Origin: Neurospora crassa OR74A
Lineage: Eukaryota; Ascomycota; Sordariomycetes; Sordariales; Sordariaceae
Direction: 5' to 3'
DNA length: 64,000 nucleotides
Assembly (NCBI RefSeq): GCF_000182925.2
Contig: NC_026506.1
Span: 3,782,001 to 3,846,000, forward strand
Of this stretch, positions 1-11,990 are shown piece by piece. A program made the position numbers and the translations under genes. Each line of letters begins with the position of its first letter. Positions within the stretch are counted from its first letter, which is position 1. A model generated the notes under the pieces. It was not told the DNA's origin. It saw only the letters and a program-made list of their open reading frames with translations, and did not search any database.

Positions 1-159
1 ATTGTGATTTTTAGTGCTTTTGAACTGTAATCCCTTGATTCTTAATATCTACGGTCTCGCCAGACCTCCCTTCCCCCCCCCTCCAAACTCCTTGTACCTC
101 TATTTATAACTTTACCATCGTTAGTTATTACTTATATCCTCCCTATTAAGCTCAATAGA

Positions 160-1690
160 CAGCCAGAACTTTGTAGTCTCGATGATATTAATAGAGTTAG
201 TTACCAAACGGTGCCTCTAATTTGATAAGGTTAATTTAGTACTATTAAAAGAGCGTTTACAATTATCTGCTATAGAGGGTATAGAGTGGAGGTTAAATGC
301 TATATATAATAGACGGGGGTAAATACCCTTATTTACCTTCTACTACCCTAATATATTATTAATAGTATAGATTTTATTATTGAGGTAGCGGGATAGCTTA
401 TCCTCCTTCTTTAATTGTAATAGGAGAGTATTATAGAAATTAGAGTCGATAAGTTAGTTTTCGTTGGCCCGCTTTGTTTGTTGATTGTTAGTATTAGTTG
501 GCGGGTTTTTAATTAGTTGGTTAGCGTAATTTTTATTATATATAATTTGGAAGTCGGCGATAATTGAGTTATACTTGCGGTTATTGAAATGTTGGGCTAC
601 TTATTTATTGTAGTAATTAAGGTAGAGGATATAATAGATTTAGTAAATTAGGTACTCCTCTATTAAATCCCTATACTTTATTAGTTTATTAATAATTCTA
701 TTAAATATTAGACTAATATACTCTATCCCTTTGTTAATTATATTGTTAGTATAATTAATTAGGGAATTATTATATAAGGAGGAGGATTAGGGTTGAGAGG
801 ATAAATCGGTCTATAAGGTACGTATGCGGCGCCGCTGAGTATTAGCTATTACGATATTAGATTTTAGGATATTTAGACCTTTAAAAGTATTAAATACTAC
901 CTTCCTATTAAATTGAATATGCTTCTCTTTGAGAATTTTAATAAGGCGGTGAAGATTGGGGATTACTATTGAAAAGAAGGGTCTATACTTTTCGAACTTC
1001 TTAGTAAGGTCTTTAAAGTGCCCTATTACGTTTATAATAGCAGTAAATATAGCCTAATTATTACTATTTAATTGGTCGTTTTTAAGGAGTTGCTTTAAGG
1101 GGTTATAATGAGTAACGGTCTTACTAATATAATAATCGATATATTTGTACAACCGCTAAGTGTATTATATTATACGATAGTTTGAATTTTAGTAAATCGT
1201 ATTATTAAGGACTATATTAAGAGTTAGAGAGAATTTCTTATTATTTATACAGATACTTAGGAGGGGGTCGAGGTTATTATTAAAATTAGAGTAATAATTA
1301 AGTTGTATAATCTTTTAAAACTTTACCCGCCTTTAAAAACTTTAATAGATGAATTGTATAATATTATAAAGCCTCCTAACCAGTCCCTCCTTATACTACT
1401 TCCGGATAATAGTATTTTCTTAAGTAATAGATAGTTATATAAAAGGATAGTCGACCTCGGGGGTAATAGGTCTATTTAATTTAATAGCGGCCTTTATTCC
1501 TAAATTTAAAATGTAACTAAAGTAATAAAAGCGGCAATAGGGTAGTTCGATATTAAGTTCCTTATATACTATAGTAGGATATAGTCCTTTAAGGATATAA
1601 TAAATATAGTAGTTATTTAAATTAATATTATTGCTCTAAAATTAACTAACTTTATCCTTCTTAAATTTATATAATTTAATAATTTAAAGG
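160..1690 (-). pseudogene. hAT-family transposase relic, C-terminal part (RIP-mutated)
   Basis: Reading the minus strand gives a degenerate hAT transposase with many in-frame stops of the kind RIP makes. Recognisable blocks in order are: a GHILNL-like block (here SYILNLGIKAA) near 1520; a K-x-x-x-x-x-L-x-N-I-I-Q-F-I block near 1370; a long open stretch with a GHFKDLTKKFE segment near 1000; and the C-terminal hAT dimerisation block CKRSF-NSTKLTLSN followed by RLVTNSINIIETTKFWL near 170-270. In hAT elements this last block mediates dimerisation. The N-terminal half lies at 10856-11560, on the far side of the inserted retrotransposon. The hAT terminal inverted repeats were not found; the left end may lie outside the window. 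Family assignment rests on motif order and is fairly secure. Confidence 0.72.
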
Positions 1691-2030
1691 TGTTAGGAGG
1701 CTAAGAACTCGTATATAGAAGCACCTTAGCGGCTGCTACTCCCCTTCGTTAACTAATGCGTAGAATTACTAACGATAATACCTATATTAGGTCGGGCTCG
1801 TAGGAAGGATAATCCGGTACTATGCCGAGGTGCTAAATTAATATAAGGCTCTATAATACTCGTTAGTAGATAAATAGAGTTTATATAGGTATAAAAGAAG
1901 TTTAACGAAGTGTAGTTTATTATAATCGGTAGCTATTAATATATTTTTAAATTAACCCCTAACTTACCGTCCCCTACGTATAGCCACAACCGTAGTTACC
2001 TTAGCCTACCTTTCGCTTATATTCCTAATA
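1691..2030 (+). repeat. 5' LTR of the gypsy element
   Basis: This 340-bp LTR starts TGTTAGGA and ends TCCTAATA, a RIP-altered TCCTAACA. It aligns to the 3' LTR without gaps, and every difference I see is a transition (C/T or A/G). This copy is the more AT-shifted of the two. The adjacent primer-binding site starts at about 2031, but it is too mutated to name a tRNA. Confidence 0.95.
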
Positions 2031-4290
2031 AATTAATAACTCTTCCTTTGGGAATTAAGCCGGTACTATTAAAATATATATATATAGTAGTTAGTCTATT
2101 TTTCGTACTACCGAAGCTACTCTTCGCCCTTCTTATACTACTACCCCTATAGTTACTATAATTAAAACGATTCAACCCCTTCTACCTTTATTATAATAAC
2201 GCTAACCTACTATAGAATTTATTAAAGAAGATAATAATAAAGATTACCCCCCTACGCTGCCCCGGGCTCTTCGGTCGTACCCCTAAATTTTGGAAGCTGA
2301 TGAATTCGTACGTAAGTAGTAATTATTCGAATTTCGGTTCGCTATAATTAAACTCCTCCTTAACTATTTCCTTTCGTATATATTTTAGTAGGAGTAGTTC
2401 GTTTTCGTAAGCCTCGCTAAATAAAATTCGGTAGGAAATTACTTCCCTATCCCCGCTAGGTTCTATTACTAAAACTACTTCTTTTATAATTAAATTTATA
2501 TTTCTACTATACCTCCCTTTACTACTCCTTTATTAGTAGCTACCGCTGTAACTATTCTTTTACTAACTGTAATTATACTAACCCGCGCTAAGTACTATTT
2601 TAAATATAATATTATTAAATTTACTAATAAAAGTTTTTTATAATTATAGAATTACTTCTATAATATTAATATATATTTCTAAGAGTACCCCTATATTTCC
2701 CTTTTATTTACTATTAATTATATTGAGGGTAATTCTAAGAATATATAAATTAAATATATATTAGTTTTCTATAGTAAGCCCGGGTATAATATTATTTATA
2801 ATACGCTTATATAGAATAACCTCTATACTTTTTTAGAAATTAAATATAATAGCAATATTTAAATTATTGAATAATCCGCTTTTAATAAATTCGAATATAT
2901 ATAGTAAAGCGCTTCGGAAACTGTTTATAACTTTTATAATTATTATTATACTAAAGAACTCAATTTATTGTACAATTAACCGGAATATATTCGGATTATT
3001 ACTTAGACTAACTAATTATACCCCCTTTTTAAATAAGGCGTCCTTTCGACGGTTGGTATTAATATAATAAATAAAGTAATAGCGTATGTAGAACGGTTAG
3101 AAAGTTTAAAAAATATCGAACTATTTGTATTATATTACTAAAACTAAATATTTTTAAAATATATTCTATTATCTTTTTTATTTTCGTACCCTCCTACTTC
3201 CTTTTCGAATACTCTTTTTTAATCGTCTTATAGTAATAACCCCTCTAACTTTCTCCGTCGCCCCCCTACTGCTTTCTAAATAAACCCTAATTTTATTTAT
3301 TCCTTTTATTACTAAAAAAATTATATATATAACTAATATATTTAATTAAAGTTATTAAATACTTACTATAAATATAATATAACGGGCTATTTTGTAATAG
3401 TATATCCGAACCGAATTTATTATAATTATAATTAAGTTGGTTATTTAGTACGGAATTACCCTATCCTTATAAGTACCCCCTTATATGGAGCGAATATTAA
3501 ACCGATTGTGGTTAGAGCGGCGGTTGTAACTATTTAGGATAATATAGGTAGATTATAGATATATTTAAAAACGAGGTTATTAGTAAGGACTTATAGAAAT
3601 TAGCGGAGTATATGAGGGTTAATAAATTCGGGTACGGAATTAAATTTAATTAATAAATATTTATTCCTATTGGACGTAAAAATTAATCCGGTACTCTATT
3701 ATCTTATTAATTTCTCCCTTTAATTTATTCCTATATATAGTACAATTATTTATTTTATTAAAATATATAATTCCTATAGTACTAAGCGGACGAAGCGAAT
3801 TACTTTTATTATAATTAAATCCCCGGCCGTAGAAGTTATCCTCAATTACCTTTAGCTTTGTAAGTAGAACCCTAATATTAATTAGCGGTAATAATTGTTT
3901 TAATTTCGTATTGAGGCTGGTAATTTCGTATTGAATATAGTACTAGTGAAGGAAGTATATAATATTATAACCGTCCTAGCGGAACTTCGGTAGGATTTAA
4001 TTCTACTATTAGACCCTTAGGAAATAGTAAAGGTAGAGGAGGATTTCTACTTTCCTATATATACGAATATTCTATTCGAAATCCCCTCTTCCTTAGTATT
4101 AGAATTTATAACCCTACCCGTTATAATAGAATTAACTAAATTACTTCTAATCCTTACCCCCCTAGTAAAGGTTTTTCGAGTAATATTTAATAGTATTTAC
4201 CCTACCCTAGTACCCCCCGCGGAATTAATACTATTATAATCCCTAGAATTATTAAAGGAAATAAAAGGCGAATCCGCTATCCTTAAACCG
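2031..4290 (+). pseudogene. Degenerate internal region, presumed gag and protease
   Basis: This AT-rich stretch between the 5' LTR and the start of recognisable pol sits where gag and protease should be. I could not identify a capsid domain, a CCHC zinc knuckle or the protease active site. Only short open stretches remain, the longest being a meaningless 66-codon one at 2867-3067. The assignment is by position only. From about 3840 on, plus-strand translation begins to look like the linker that precedes gypsy reverse transcriptases. Confidence 0.45.
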
Positions 4291-7200
4291 ATTATCCTAC
4301 TAGAATACGAAGAATTCTAATTAGTATTTAAAACTTCGGCTATACCCCTACCCTAATACAATTGGCTAAAGTATTATATTAATCTAATTGAAGGGGAGTT
4401 GGCGCTTTAGGGACCGATTTATATATTAAATATTAAAAAGTTAGAAGTATTATATAAGTAGTTAGTAGAAATATTTTAAAAAGGATAGATTCGTTCTTCT
4501 ATTAACTTAGTAGACGCTCCTATTATCTTTATTTTAAAGAAGAGTAGAAAATTAAGGCTCTATATTAATTTTAGGGCGCTAAATAAGGTTATAAAGAAGA
4601 ATTGAACGGTATTACCCTTTATTTAAGAGATTTTTAATTGGTTATCGTTAGTTAAAGTCTTTATAAAATTGGATTTAAAGGACGTATATTATAGGATTTG
4701 GATTTGAGAGGGAAATAAAGAGAAGACGGCGTTTTATACAAAGTACGGGTACTATAAATTTTTAATTATATTAATAGGATTAGCGAATATACTAGTGATA
4801 TTTTAAATATATATTAATAATATATTAGTAGGGCTAATAAATATAATATATATTATTTATTTTAATAATATTCTAATTTATAGTAAGAATAAAGAAGACT
4901 ACGTTAATTATATTAAGGAAGTCCTTTAACGGTTATAAAATCGTAACCTTTATATAAATTTAAATAAGTATGAATTTTATATAAAGCGAGTATTATTCTT
5001 AGAATATATTATTTCTTTAGAAAGTATATCGATAGATTTAGAAAGGGTAGTAATAATTGTAGAATAGGAAGTTCTAACGAACGTTTATAATATCCAAATC
5101 TTCTTAAAGTTTATAGGATTTTATTAATGTTTTATAATATTATATTCTAAAATAACTATACCCCTAATAGAATTGCTAAAGGGGAATAAATGGAAGTTAT
5201 TCGAATTTATAGCGGAAGTGGAAGAAATATTTAAGGAATTTAAAAAACTATTCTAAGAAGCTCCTATATTATACTACTTCGACCCGGTATTATAAATCTA
5301 AATAGAAATAAACGTATTAGATTTTATAATTGGGGCAGTTCTTATATAGCTATATAGCAATAAGTAGTACCTAGTAGCTTTCTTCTTAAGGAAGAAGTCG
5401 CTAGAAGAAACTAGATATAGGGTTAGGGATAGAGAGTTATTAATAATCGTAGGAGTGTTAAAGGCGTAGAGGTAATACCTATTATATATAAATAAACTAT
5501 TCTTAATAATTATAAATTATTTAAATTTATAATATTTTTGAAATAAGGAACGGGCGAACGTAAAGTAGAATTAGTAGGTATTAGAATTAATAGTGTATAA
5601 TTTTAGAATTAAATATTATTTAAGAAAATTAAATTTAGTAAATAGGCTATTAAAGAAACTATAGTTGCGAGGGGGAAAACCGGAGGTAGGGGGCGATTAC
5701 CTATTAATAAAAGTTATTAAAAGGAATAAAAAGAAGGGTTAAATAATAAAGGAAAGTTGGGTATTAAGGGCGCTAGTAAAATAGGTAATTTTAATCGAAA
5801 AGGAAATTTAAAGGATAGTAGTAAAAGAGAAGGAATAGTAATAGGATATAAACAAAATAGAAGAGGGCTAGGTATTAGAGGACGAAAGGGCTGAATTGTA
5901 GGAAGAAAGGCGGAATTCGTAGGGGGAAAACAAACTAAATAAAAAGGAAAGAAAATAAAAGGAAATTAAGGGCGACGGTAGAGAGGATAAAATAGTAAGG
6001 AAAAGGGTAAAGTTCGTAAGCGAAGCCGCTGCTAAATTAAGGAAGGAGGACGAAAATATTATTATAAGAAATATTGGCGGGTATATAATAGTAGTAAGGG
6101 TATAAAAAGACGAAGAGCAATTACTACTATTAGGGTAGTAATTATTAGAGGTATAGAAAGGGGATTTATTTATTATTAAGGAAATATAAAAGAATAATAA
6201 AGGAGGGAGACGAGTAAAGAATTGGAAGATAGGGGAAAATAGAATACTATAGTATTAATACTAGGTCTACATCCCGGAACGGATGTAGGCCGAATTATTC
6301 TACGTTTACTATAATATAGTAATAATTAAATACCTAGGTTAGAAGAAGATATTGAAATATATTAATTAATTCTATTACTAGCTTACTATTACAACTAACG
6401 TTAAATTATACGTCCGTAAATATCTAGCGTACCAAAAGGTTAAGCCGCGCAATTACTAGTTATATAGATTATTAGGGTCGCTATTTATCCCTACTATCCC
6501 CTAGTAAAATATTTTGTACAATTTTATTACTGGAGTACCAAAATTATTCGACCCTATATTTAATTAAATTTATAATACAATTTTCGTTATTATTAATTAC
6601 TTTATTAAGTACGCCCTATATATCCCTATATAAAAGACGATTAATATTTAATAATTTATATTCTTCTTCTAACGAAATATTTTCTAATAATTTAGCTTCT
6701 TAAATTCGATTATATTAGATAAAGGTAGCCTTTTTACAAATTAATTTTAGAAGACTTACTATAAACTCCTAGATATTTATAAATACTTTAATATAATTTA
6801 ATACCCCTAAACGGACGGATAAATGGAGAAGTAAAACTAAAATTTAGAATTATACCTTCGAATCTTCTATAATATAGAATAAATCGATTAGGCCGAAAAA
6901 ATCACGCTAATATAATAGATATATAATAATTATTTTTATACTACTATTAAAAAATCCCCCTCGGAGCTACTTTTAGGGTATTACTTTCGGGGACTAACGG
7001 ACCTAGAGCGAAGGTAAAGGATAGTCCTATTAATAGTAGCTACTAATTAAATTAATAAATTATTTCGTAGGCGGGTAGAAATTATAGTAATTTTAGAGGT
7101 TGTTAATTAAGGGTATATAAAATAATATAATAAAGTTCGGAAGTTAAAAGAGTTTAACGTTGGAAGTTAGGTTTTATTTAATACGAAGTATATTAAATAA

Positions 7201-7383
7201 TACTACTTAAATACTAAATTAGTAAATAAATTTTTAGGACCCTTCTCAATTATTAAGGTTATTGGGGAAAAGAAGATAGTATATCGATTTATACTCCCTA
7301 CGTATTATTGAATCTACTTAATATTCCCTATTACCCTATTAGAGTTGTACTATAAGAATCCCACTATAGTAGCGCTATAAGGG
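4291..7383 (+). pseudogene. gypsy pol relic: reverse transcriptase, RNase H, integrase
   Basis: Plus-strand translation gives an ordered pol relic. The pre-RT linker GELAL-x-GPIY lies near 4395. RT motifs follow: LRLYINFRALNK (4551-4595) and LDLKDVYYRI (4670-4699). The polymerase box reads YFNN at 4858-4869 where active enzymes have Y-x-DD, so both catalytic aspartates are lost. RNase H follows (GAVL near 5332, then DRELL-I-IV near 5430). The integrase has a zinc-binding relic YLAYQKVKPRN near 6423-6455, with the CxxC cysteines turned to Tyr, and a core segment INYFIKYALYIPI near 6596-6634 that resembles the usual DRFTKYA block with D mutated. Stops (TAA, TAG) replace Gln and Trp codons throughout. 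The element is dead but its family is clear. Confidence 0.9.
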
Positions 7384-7560
7384 GAAATTATAAATATTGA
7401 AGAGGATAATATTTGGTACGAAATCGAAGCGATTATAAAGTATTATAAATCCGGCTATTAATGTTAGTTCTAAATTAAATAGAAAGGGTATTCGAACGAC
7501 GAAAATTCGTAGGTTTTATAAGAGGATATAAATTACCTAGACCTTCTTAAGGAATATAAA
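7384..7560 (+). pseudogene. Chromodomain relic at the pol C-terminus
   Basis: In the frame starting at 7384 the sequence reads EDNIWYEIEAIIKY, then KSGY, then KGYSNDENS and EDINYLDLLKEYK, with stops at the Trp and Gln positions between them. This is the signature of a chromodomain (Y-x-V-E-x-I, W-K-G-Y, E-x-S-W, L). It places the element in the chromoviral clade of Ty3/gypsy, in which the integrase-linked chromodomain is thought to steer insertion into heterochromatin. Confidence 0.85.
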
Positions 7561-7649
7561 GTTAGGGAAATACAATGGTAGTATATTAGCGGCGGGCTAA
7601 CTATTAAGTCGATAAGAATTAGTTAGGTAGAGGAAGGAGAATAGTAATT

Positions 7650-7990
7650 ATTTAGAAACGTAGAGTAAAAATACAAAATATAAACGTAAAATATAAAACG
7701 CAAAGTAGAAATGCAAAATATAAATATAAGACGCAAAATGTAAAATAAAAATACAAAACGTAAATATAAAATATAAAATATAAAGTAGAAATGTAAAATG
7801 TAAATATAAAATGCAAAATATAAAGTAGAGATGTAAAATATAAATATAAGACGCAAAATGTAAATATAAGATGTAGACGTAAAATGTAAATGTAAGATAT
7901 AGATGTAAGTTGTAAAATAGGGATGTAAAGTAGAGATGTAAAGTAAAGAGGCAAATTAGAAATGTAAAATAGAAACGTAAGGTAGAAATA
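7650..7990 (+). repeat. Degenerate AT-rich minisatellite downstream of pol
   Basis: About 340 bp made of imperfect 6-, 12- and roughly 42-bp units of the type AAATATAAATGTAAA and AAAGTAGAAATG. It sits inside the retrotransposon just after the chromodomain. The minus-strand open frames here are only translations of the repeat. It may be an expanded part of the 3' untranslated region of the element. Confidence 0.8.
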
Positions 7991-8755
7991 TAAAGTAAAA
8001 ATATTAAATAGGATGAGAAATAGGAAGGGAAGGTAGTTTAATTTAATATAGGATATTAATAAGGCACTAAATAGAATATAACCTATATTTTCTATTATTA
8101 CCCCAAATAAAAAAATCCTTGGTAGTATCTATTATTATTAATATAGGATTGGAACTTATAATTTTAGGAGGAATATTCCTATATATTACTACGCCTATCG
8201 ATAATATTTATAAATACTACTTTATATTATCTATTTATAATCCTCCCTTATAAATTCTAATAATTTATCCAACTTTCTATTTAGTAATACTAATTTCCTA
8301 TTAATTAATTAATATTAAGGACTATAGTTACAACCGGGGGAGGGGGGGATACAAATAAGAATATTTAGCGTAGAAATATTTATAGGGAAATTAAGAGGGG
8401 CCGCCGGATTAATATTAATATTAGTATTATTAATATTACGGTAGCCTAATTTCGAATAGCCTTTATAATTAAAGTTAGGAGTATAAAATATTTTAAGTAA
8501 CGTTATAGAGAGATTGTTATTAATTAAACGTACCTATATTGTAGCCTAAAATACTATTATAAAACAACGTAATTATTATAAAAGGGGGGTAAATAGGGGG
8601 CTATCGGTATTAATAAAGCGTATAATTTTAACTACTATATTCTATATAGCGTTCTACAAATTATAAATATTGCGAAGGACCTCGAGTATATAGTAGCGTA
8701 TTGTTAGCGAATATTACAATTTCTCGTTGAATTTTAGAAGGAAAAGACGTTAGCG

Positions 8756-8826
<71 letters not shown>

Positions 8827-10069
8827 AACATACCTTTAATCTAGCAGGTATTCTAGCTAATCAACTCAAGAGCTTCGTATAAATTTAAAGCTAGAGTATT
8901 TACGAACGTTTAAATTAAAGCGATACTATATCCTAAGTAGGTAAGAGGATAAATATTATTAGAATATAGGAAAAAGAATAGTTAAGTAAAGGTTAATAAT
9001 AAGTATAAAGTAAGGGGAGGATAAGGATAAGGTAGAAAAAAAGAAAATAGAAAGGGGAAATAAATATATTAATTAAATATATTAAGGAGGTGGGGATTAG
9101 TATATAAATATATAGTAGTAAAGTATATATCTAGAGGGAGGGCTAGCGTAGGTAAGGGGAGGGCGGATATAATAATAAAAGTAAGGATAAAAGGAAGAAA
9201 AAGAGGAGAAGCGAAAAAGGTAAGCGGAAGGGGCGTTATATAAACGAAGGAGGAGGTCCTTATATAAATATAAATTAAAGTAAACAAATATAATTTTAAA
9301 TAAGCAAATATAAAATAACGTAGGGTAAGAAGGGTATTAAATAATTATATAAATAATAGGAGGGGGTAAATAAAAGGATAAGACGAAGGTAATAGTTAAA
9401 AAGGGAAGGATAGGACGAATAGGTAATAATAGCGGCTATAAAAAGGTAAGAGAGAAAGGCGGAAAATAAGAAGGTACGTAATTCGAATTATAGTAGGGAA
9501 AGCGGGGGTAATAATTAGGAATTATATTATTAGAACGAAGAGAATAATACAAAAAACGAAGCGAAGGTAACGGGGAGGCAATTAGGAAGGAACAATATAA
9601 GTGAGGGAGGTTTACGGAGGAAGCAGTACGTAAAATTATAAGAGGCGAAGGAAGGAAACGAAAGTCCTAAAGATAGAATTTATAGGGAGGGGGATTGTAT
9701 TTAAGTATCGTAGTAAATTATAATAAATATAAATAATTAAATAGAGAATAGCTTATAAGAGGAGCCTCGGATTCGATTATATAGGTATTATATAGTAAAT
9801 GTAAATAATAGAGGGTACCCTACGAAAATATTAAGCCGTACTATAAATATAAATAATAGAGAAGGTCTAGTAAAAGGAATTACAGAGCGTAATTATATTA
9901 GTATCCTAAGGTATTTATTAATACTCTTAAATTTAATATAGTACTCTTCGTTAAGTAAAACGATACTTACTACTTCGTACGCCTATAGGACGATAGTCTT
10001 AATAATAGTCGGGAACTTAATTAATTTTTTAAATTTAATACTAGTTTCGTATCTATACTAGAGTTTATA
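7991..10069. other. Non-coding 3' part of the retrotransposon
   Basis: AT-rich, RIP-mutated DNA between the chromodomain and the 3' LTR. I see no conserved coding block. It contains one exceptional homopolymer (8760-8824, listed separately) and purine-rich stretches around 8990-9670. The roughly 3 kb between pol and the 3' LTR is long for a gypsy element and may hide a further old insertion. Confidence 0.6.
8760..8824 (+). repeat. 65-base poly(A) tract inside the retrotransposon
   Basis: An uninterrupted run of 65 A. The sequence to its right (8825-8880) looks less RIP-altered than its surroundings. It could be the tail of a nested LINE-type insertion, a slippage expansion, or an assembly artefact. 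I found no matching duplication around it. Confidence 0.85.
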
Positions 10070-10310
10070 AGAATAGATATTACAATGCCGATATTCTAGC
10101 AGGCGGCTTGCTGTATTTAGAACTCGTAAAAATAAATATTATAATACTAATATTCTAGTAGGCGGCTTCGTTACTATATTTAGAGCTCGTAAGAATAGAT
10201 ATTATAATGCCGATATTCGGGCGGGCGGCTTCGTATCCGTATTTAGAATTTAGGAGAAGGGATATTATAATACTAATATTCTGGCGGGCGGTTCGCCGGC
10301 GGCGAAGCGG
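10070..10310 (+). repeat. Four-copy tandem repeat of about 60 bp near the 3' LTR
   Basis: Units start near 10070, 10129, 10192 and 10255. Each carries a GATATTATAATRCYRATATT core, then a GC-rich GGCGGGCGGCTTCG-like segment, then a TATTTAGARYTCGTAA tail. The GC-rich core stands out within this AT-rich element. Tandem repeats ahead of the 3' LTR occur in other gypsy elements; no function can be read here. Confidence 0.8.
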
Positions 10311-10496
10311 CTACAATATCCGGAATACGGCGTCAGTAATTATTACGAATAATAGCTCGCCGGAATTAAGGAGCGAGGATATTGTATTTTCGTTAGTAAT
10401 ATAACCTAATAACGTTACAATAATATAATATTAATATCCTCCGCTACTTAACCGGAATCTACTATAAATTATAAAAGTTCTAAGGATAAAACCTAT

Positions 10497-10507
10497 AAGG
10501 GGGGAAG
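10497..10507 (+). other. Polypurine tract
   Basis: AAGGGGGGAAG lies 3 bp before the 3' LTR, in the position where the plus-strand primer of an LTR retrotransposon is generated. Unlike the rest of the element it has been left nearly intact. Confidence 0.85.
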
Positions 10508-10510
10508 TCG

Positions 10511-10850
10511 TATTAGGAGGCTAAGAATTTGTATATAGAAGTACCTTAACGGTTACTACTCCCCTTCGTCAACCGACGCGTAGGATTACTAACAATAACG
10601 CCTATATTAGGTCGGGCTCGCGGGAAGGATAATCCGGCATTGCGCCGAGGCGCTAGACTAGTACGAGGCTCTATAATATTCGTTAGCGGATAAATAGAAT
10701 TTACATAGGTATAAAAGAGGTTCAACGAAGCGTAGTTCATTGTAGTCGGTAGCTATTAATATATCTTTGGATTGACCTTTAACTTGCTGTCCCCTACGTG
10801 TGGCCACGACTGTAGTCACCTCAGCCTACCTTTCGCCTACGTTCCTAACA
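10511..10850 (+). repeat. 3' LTR of the gypsy element
   Basis: This 340-bp LTR ends in TCCTAACA, followed directly by the AAAGG target-site duplication. It pairs without gaps with 1691-2030. It keeps more G and C than the 5' copy, so it was less heavily mutated. Confidence 0.95.
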
Positions 10851-10855
10851 AAAGG

Positions 10856-11560
10856 ATTGTAGTAGTTAGATTCTTATTACTATAATTATTATAAACCTTA
10901 AAGAGACTAAGTAAATTGTTTTTAAATATTTTAGATATATTTATATAATAAATAAAGATCGAGAGTATAGTAAGGTTATTAAGAGAAGTTTAGAAATTGA
11001 AAGAAAAATGCTTTTGAAAGTGGGTATTAATTAGCCGCGTTTTAAAACACTTAAAGTAGTACGTATACTTATTTTTGAGCTATACCTTTATAATAAAATA
11101 CGATTCTAGCAGTAGTTTGCTTACTATATTACAATTTATTAATTTTAATAGAAATTTAAATACTTTATTTTTAACGAAGGAGTATAAGAGCCGTACAATA
11201 ATAATTATATTTATTAATAATTCGCGGAAGGTTTCGCTAACGGGTTTAATAATAAAGGCATTCGATATAATAAATTACTTAATTACCGATCTCGCCTTTT
11301 TAAATTCTAGTTAGTCCGTAGAGTCTTTACTAAACGGCTCCCTAATAGAGTGAATTTAGCGGAAATAAAAGAGGGAGGAGTTAATAGTAAATAGGGTATA
11401 AATCTTCTAGTAATAATTATAGTACTAATAACTATTAAATTCGTAATTACCTAATATTTTAATTAAATATATATTATATTCGCCAATTTAGGAGGTTTAT
11501 TTAGAACGTTTAACTAACTAATTCTCTAAAATATATTAGTCCGCATTATTAATTATCTTC
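10856..11560 (-). pseudogene. hAT-family transposase relic, N-terminal part
   Basis: Read on the minus strand from about 11500 downward, this gives a BED-finger-like segment whose Cys positions read Tyr (near 11430), then a block ending ESFR-like (KPVSETFRELL) near 11230, then FSLNF-x-TSLNNLTILSIF near 10960. The last corresponds to the hAT block in which a D-x-W-T-S motif opens the catalytic core. The frame runs into the target-site duplication at 10855 and resumes beyond the retrotransposon at 1690. In-frame stops are few in parts but present. The gene is dead. Confidence 0.7.
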
Positions 11561-11990
11561 AATATATCGATAATACTCTTAAATAAATTATCCGGATAAA
11601 TGTTTTTCAGCAATTATATTTATTGCGCAATAGGGATACAGCGCTTCCTATTAAATATTTCAATTGTAGCGATATAAGTAGGTGCGTTATTAAGAGAAAT
11701 AGTTGGTATAGTAACTATAATAGAGGAGGTATTGTGATTTTTAATAATAGGTATTATAATAGTAGTATTAATAGCGTTAAATAGAGGTTAGTAATAATTT
11801 ACAATAAGGGGGGGGAGATTAATAAGTATTATGAGCGATTAAGAGTAATTGAATGTAATAGGGGTTGAGTTAATTAGTAGGGTAGAAGGTTAGTAATATA
11901 ACTTTAAAAAGTATTAAAAATGCGGGTGCTAACGTACTAGAAATACGAGTAGTTATATACTATGAAATACTAAAAATTTCGAGATAGGGG
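11561..11990. other. RIP-mutated flank, no gene seen
   Basis: AT-rich DNA, probably the remaining 5' end of the hAT element. No terminal inverted repeat or 8-bp duplication could be recognised. Composition changes sharply to normal near 11990. Confidence 0.5.

Larger units (their letters stand above)
1691..10850 (+). mobile_element. Ty3/gypsy chromovirus LTR retrotransposon, RIP-inactivated
   Basis: This is a complete 9,160-bp LTR element. It is bounded by two 340-bp direct repeats (1691-2030 and 10511-10850) and flanked on both sides by AAAGG (1686-1690 and 10851-10855), a 5-bp target-site duplication as expected for Ty3/gypsy. The LTR ends are inverted: the 5' copy begins TGTTAGGA and the 3' copy ends TCCTAACA. 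A polypurine tract lies just before the 3' LTR. Internally the order is a degenerate gag-like region, pol with reverse transcriptase, RNase H and integrase relics, then a C-terminal chromodomain. All coding frames carry many stops and catalytic residues are mutated, so it cannot be autonomous. The insertion splits a hAT transposase relic, so it is younger than that hAT copy. Confidence 0.93.

Noticed and set aside
2867-3067. 66-codon plus-strand frame
   Set aside because: Lies in RIP-mutated DNA inside the LTR element; no similarity to gag or any family.
7623-7954. Two minus-strand open frames of 77 and 100 codons
   Set aside because: They are translations of the AT-rich tandem repeat inside the retrotransposon.
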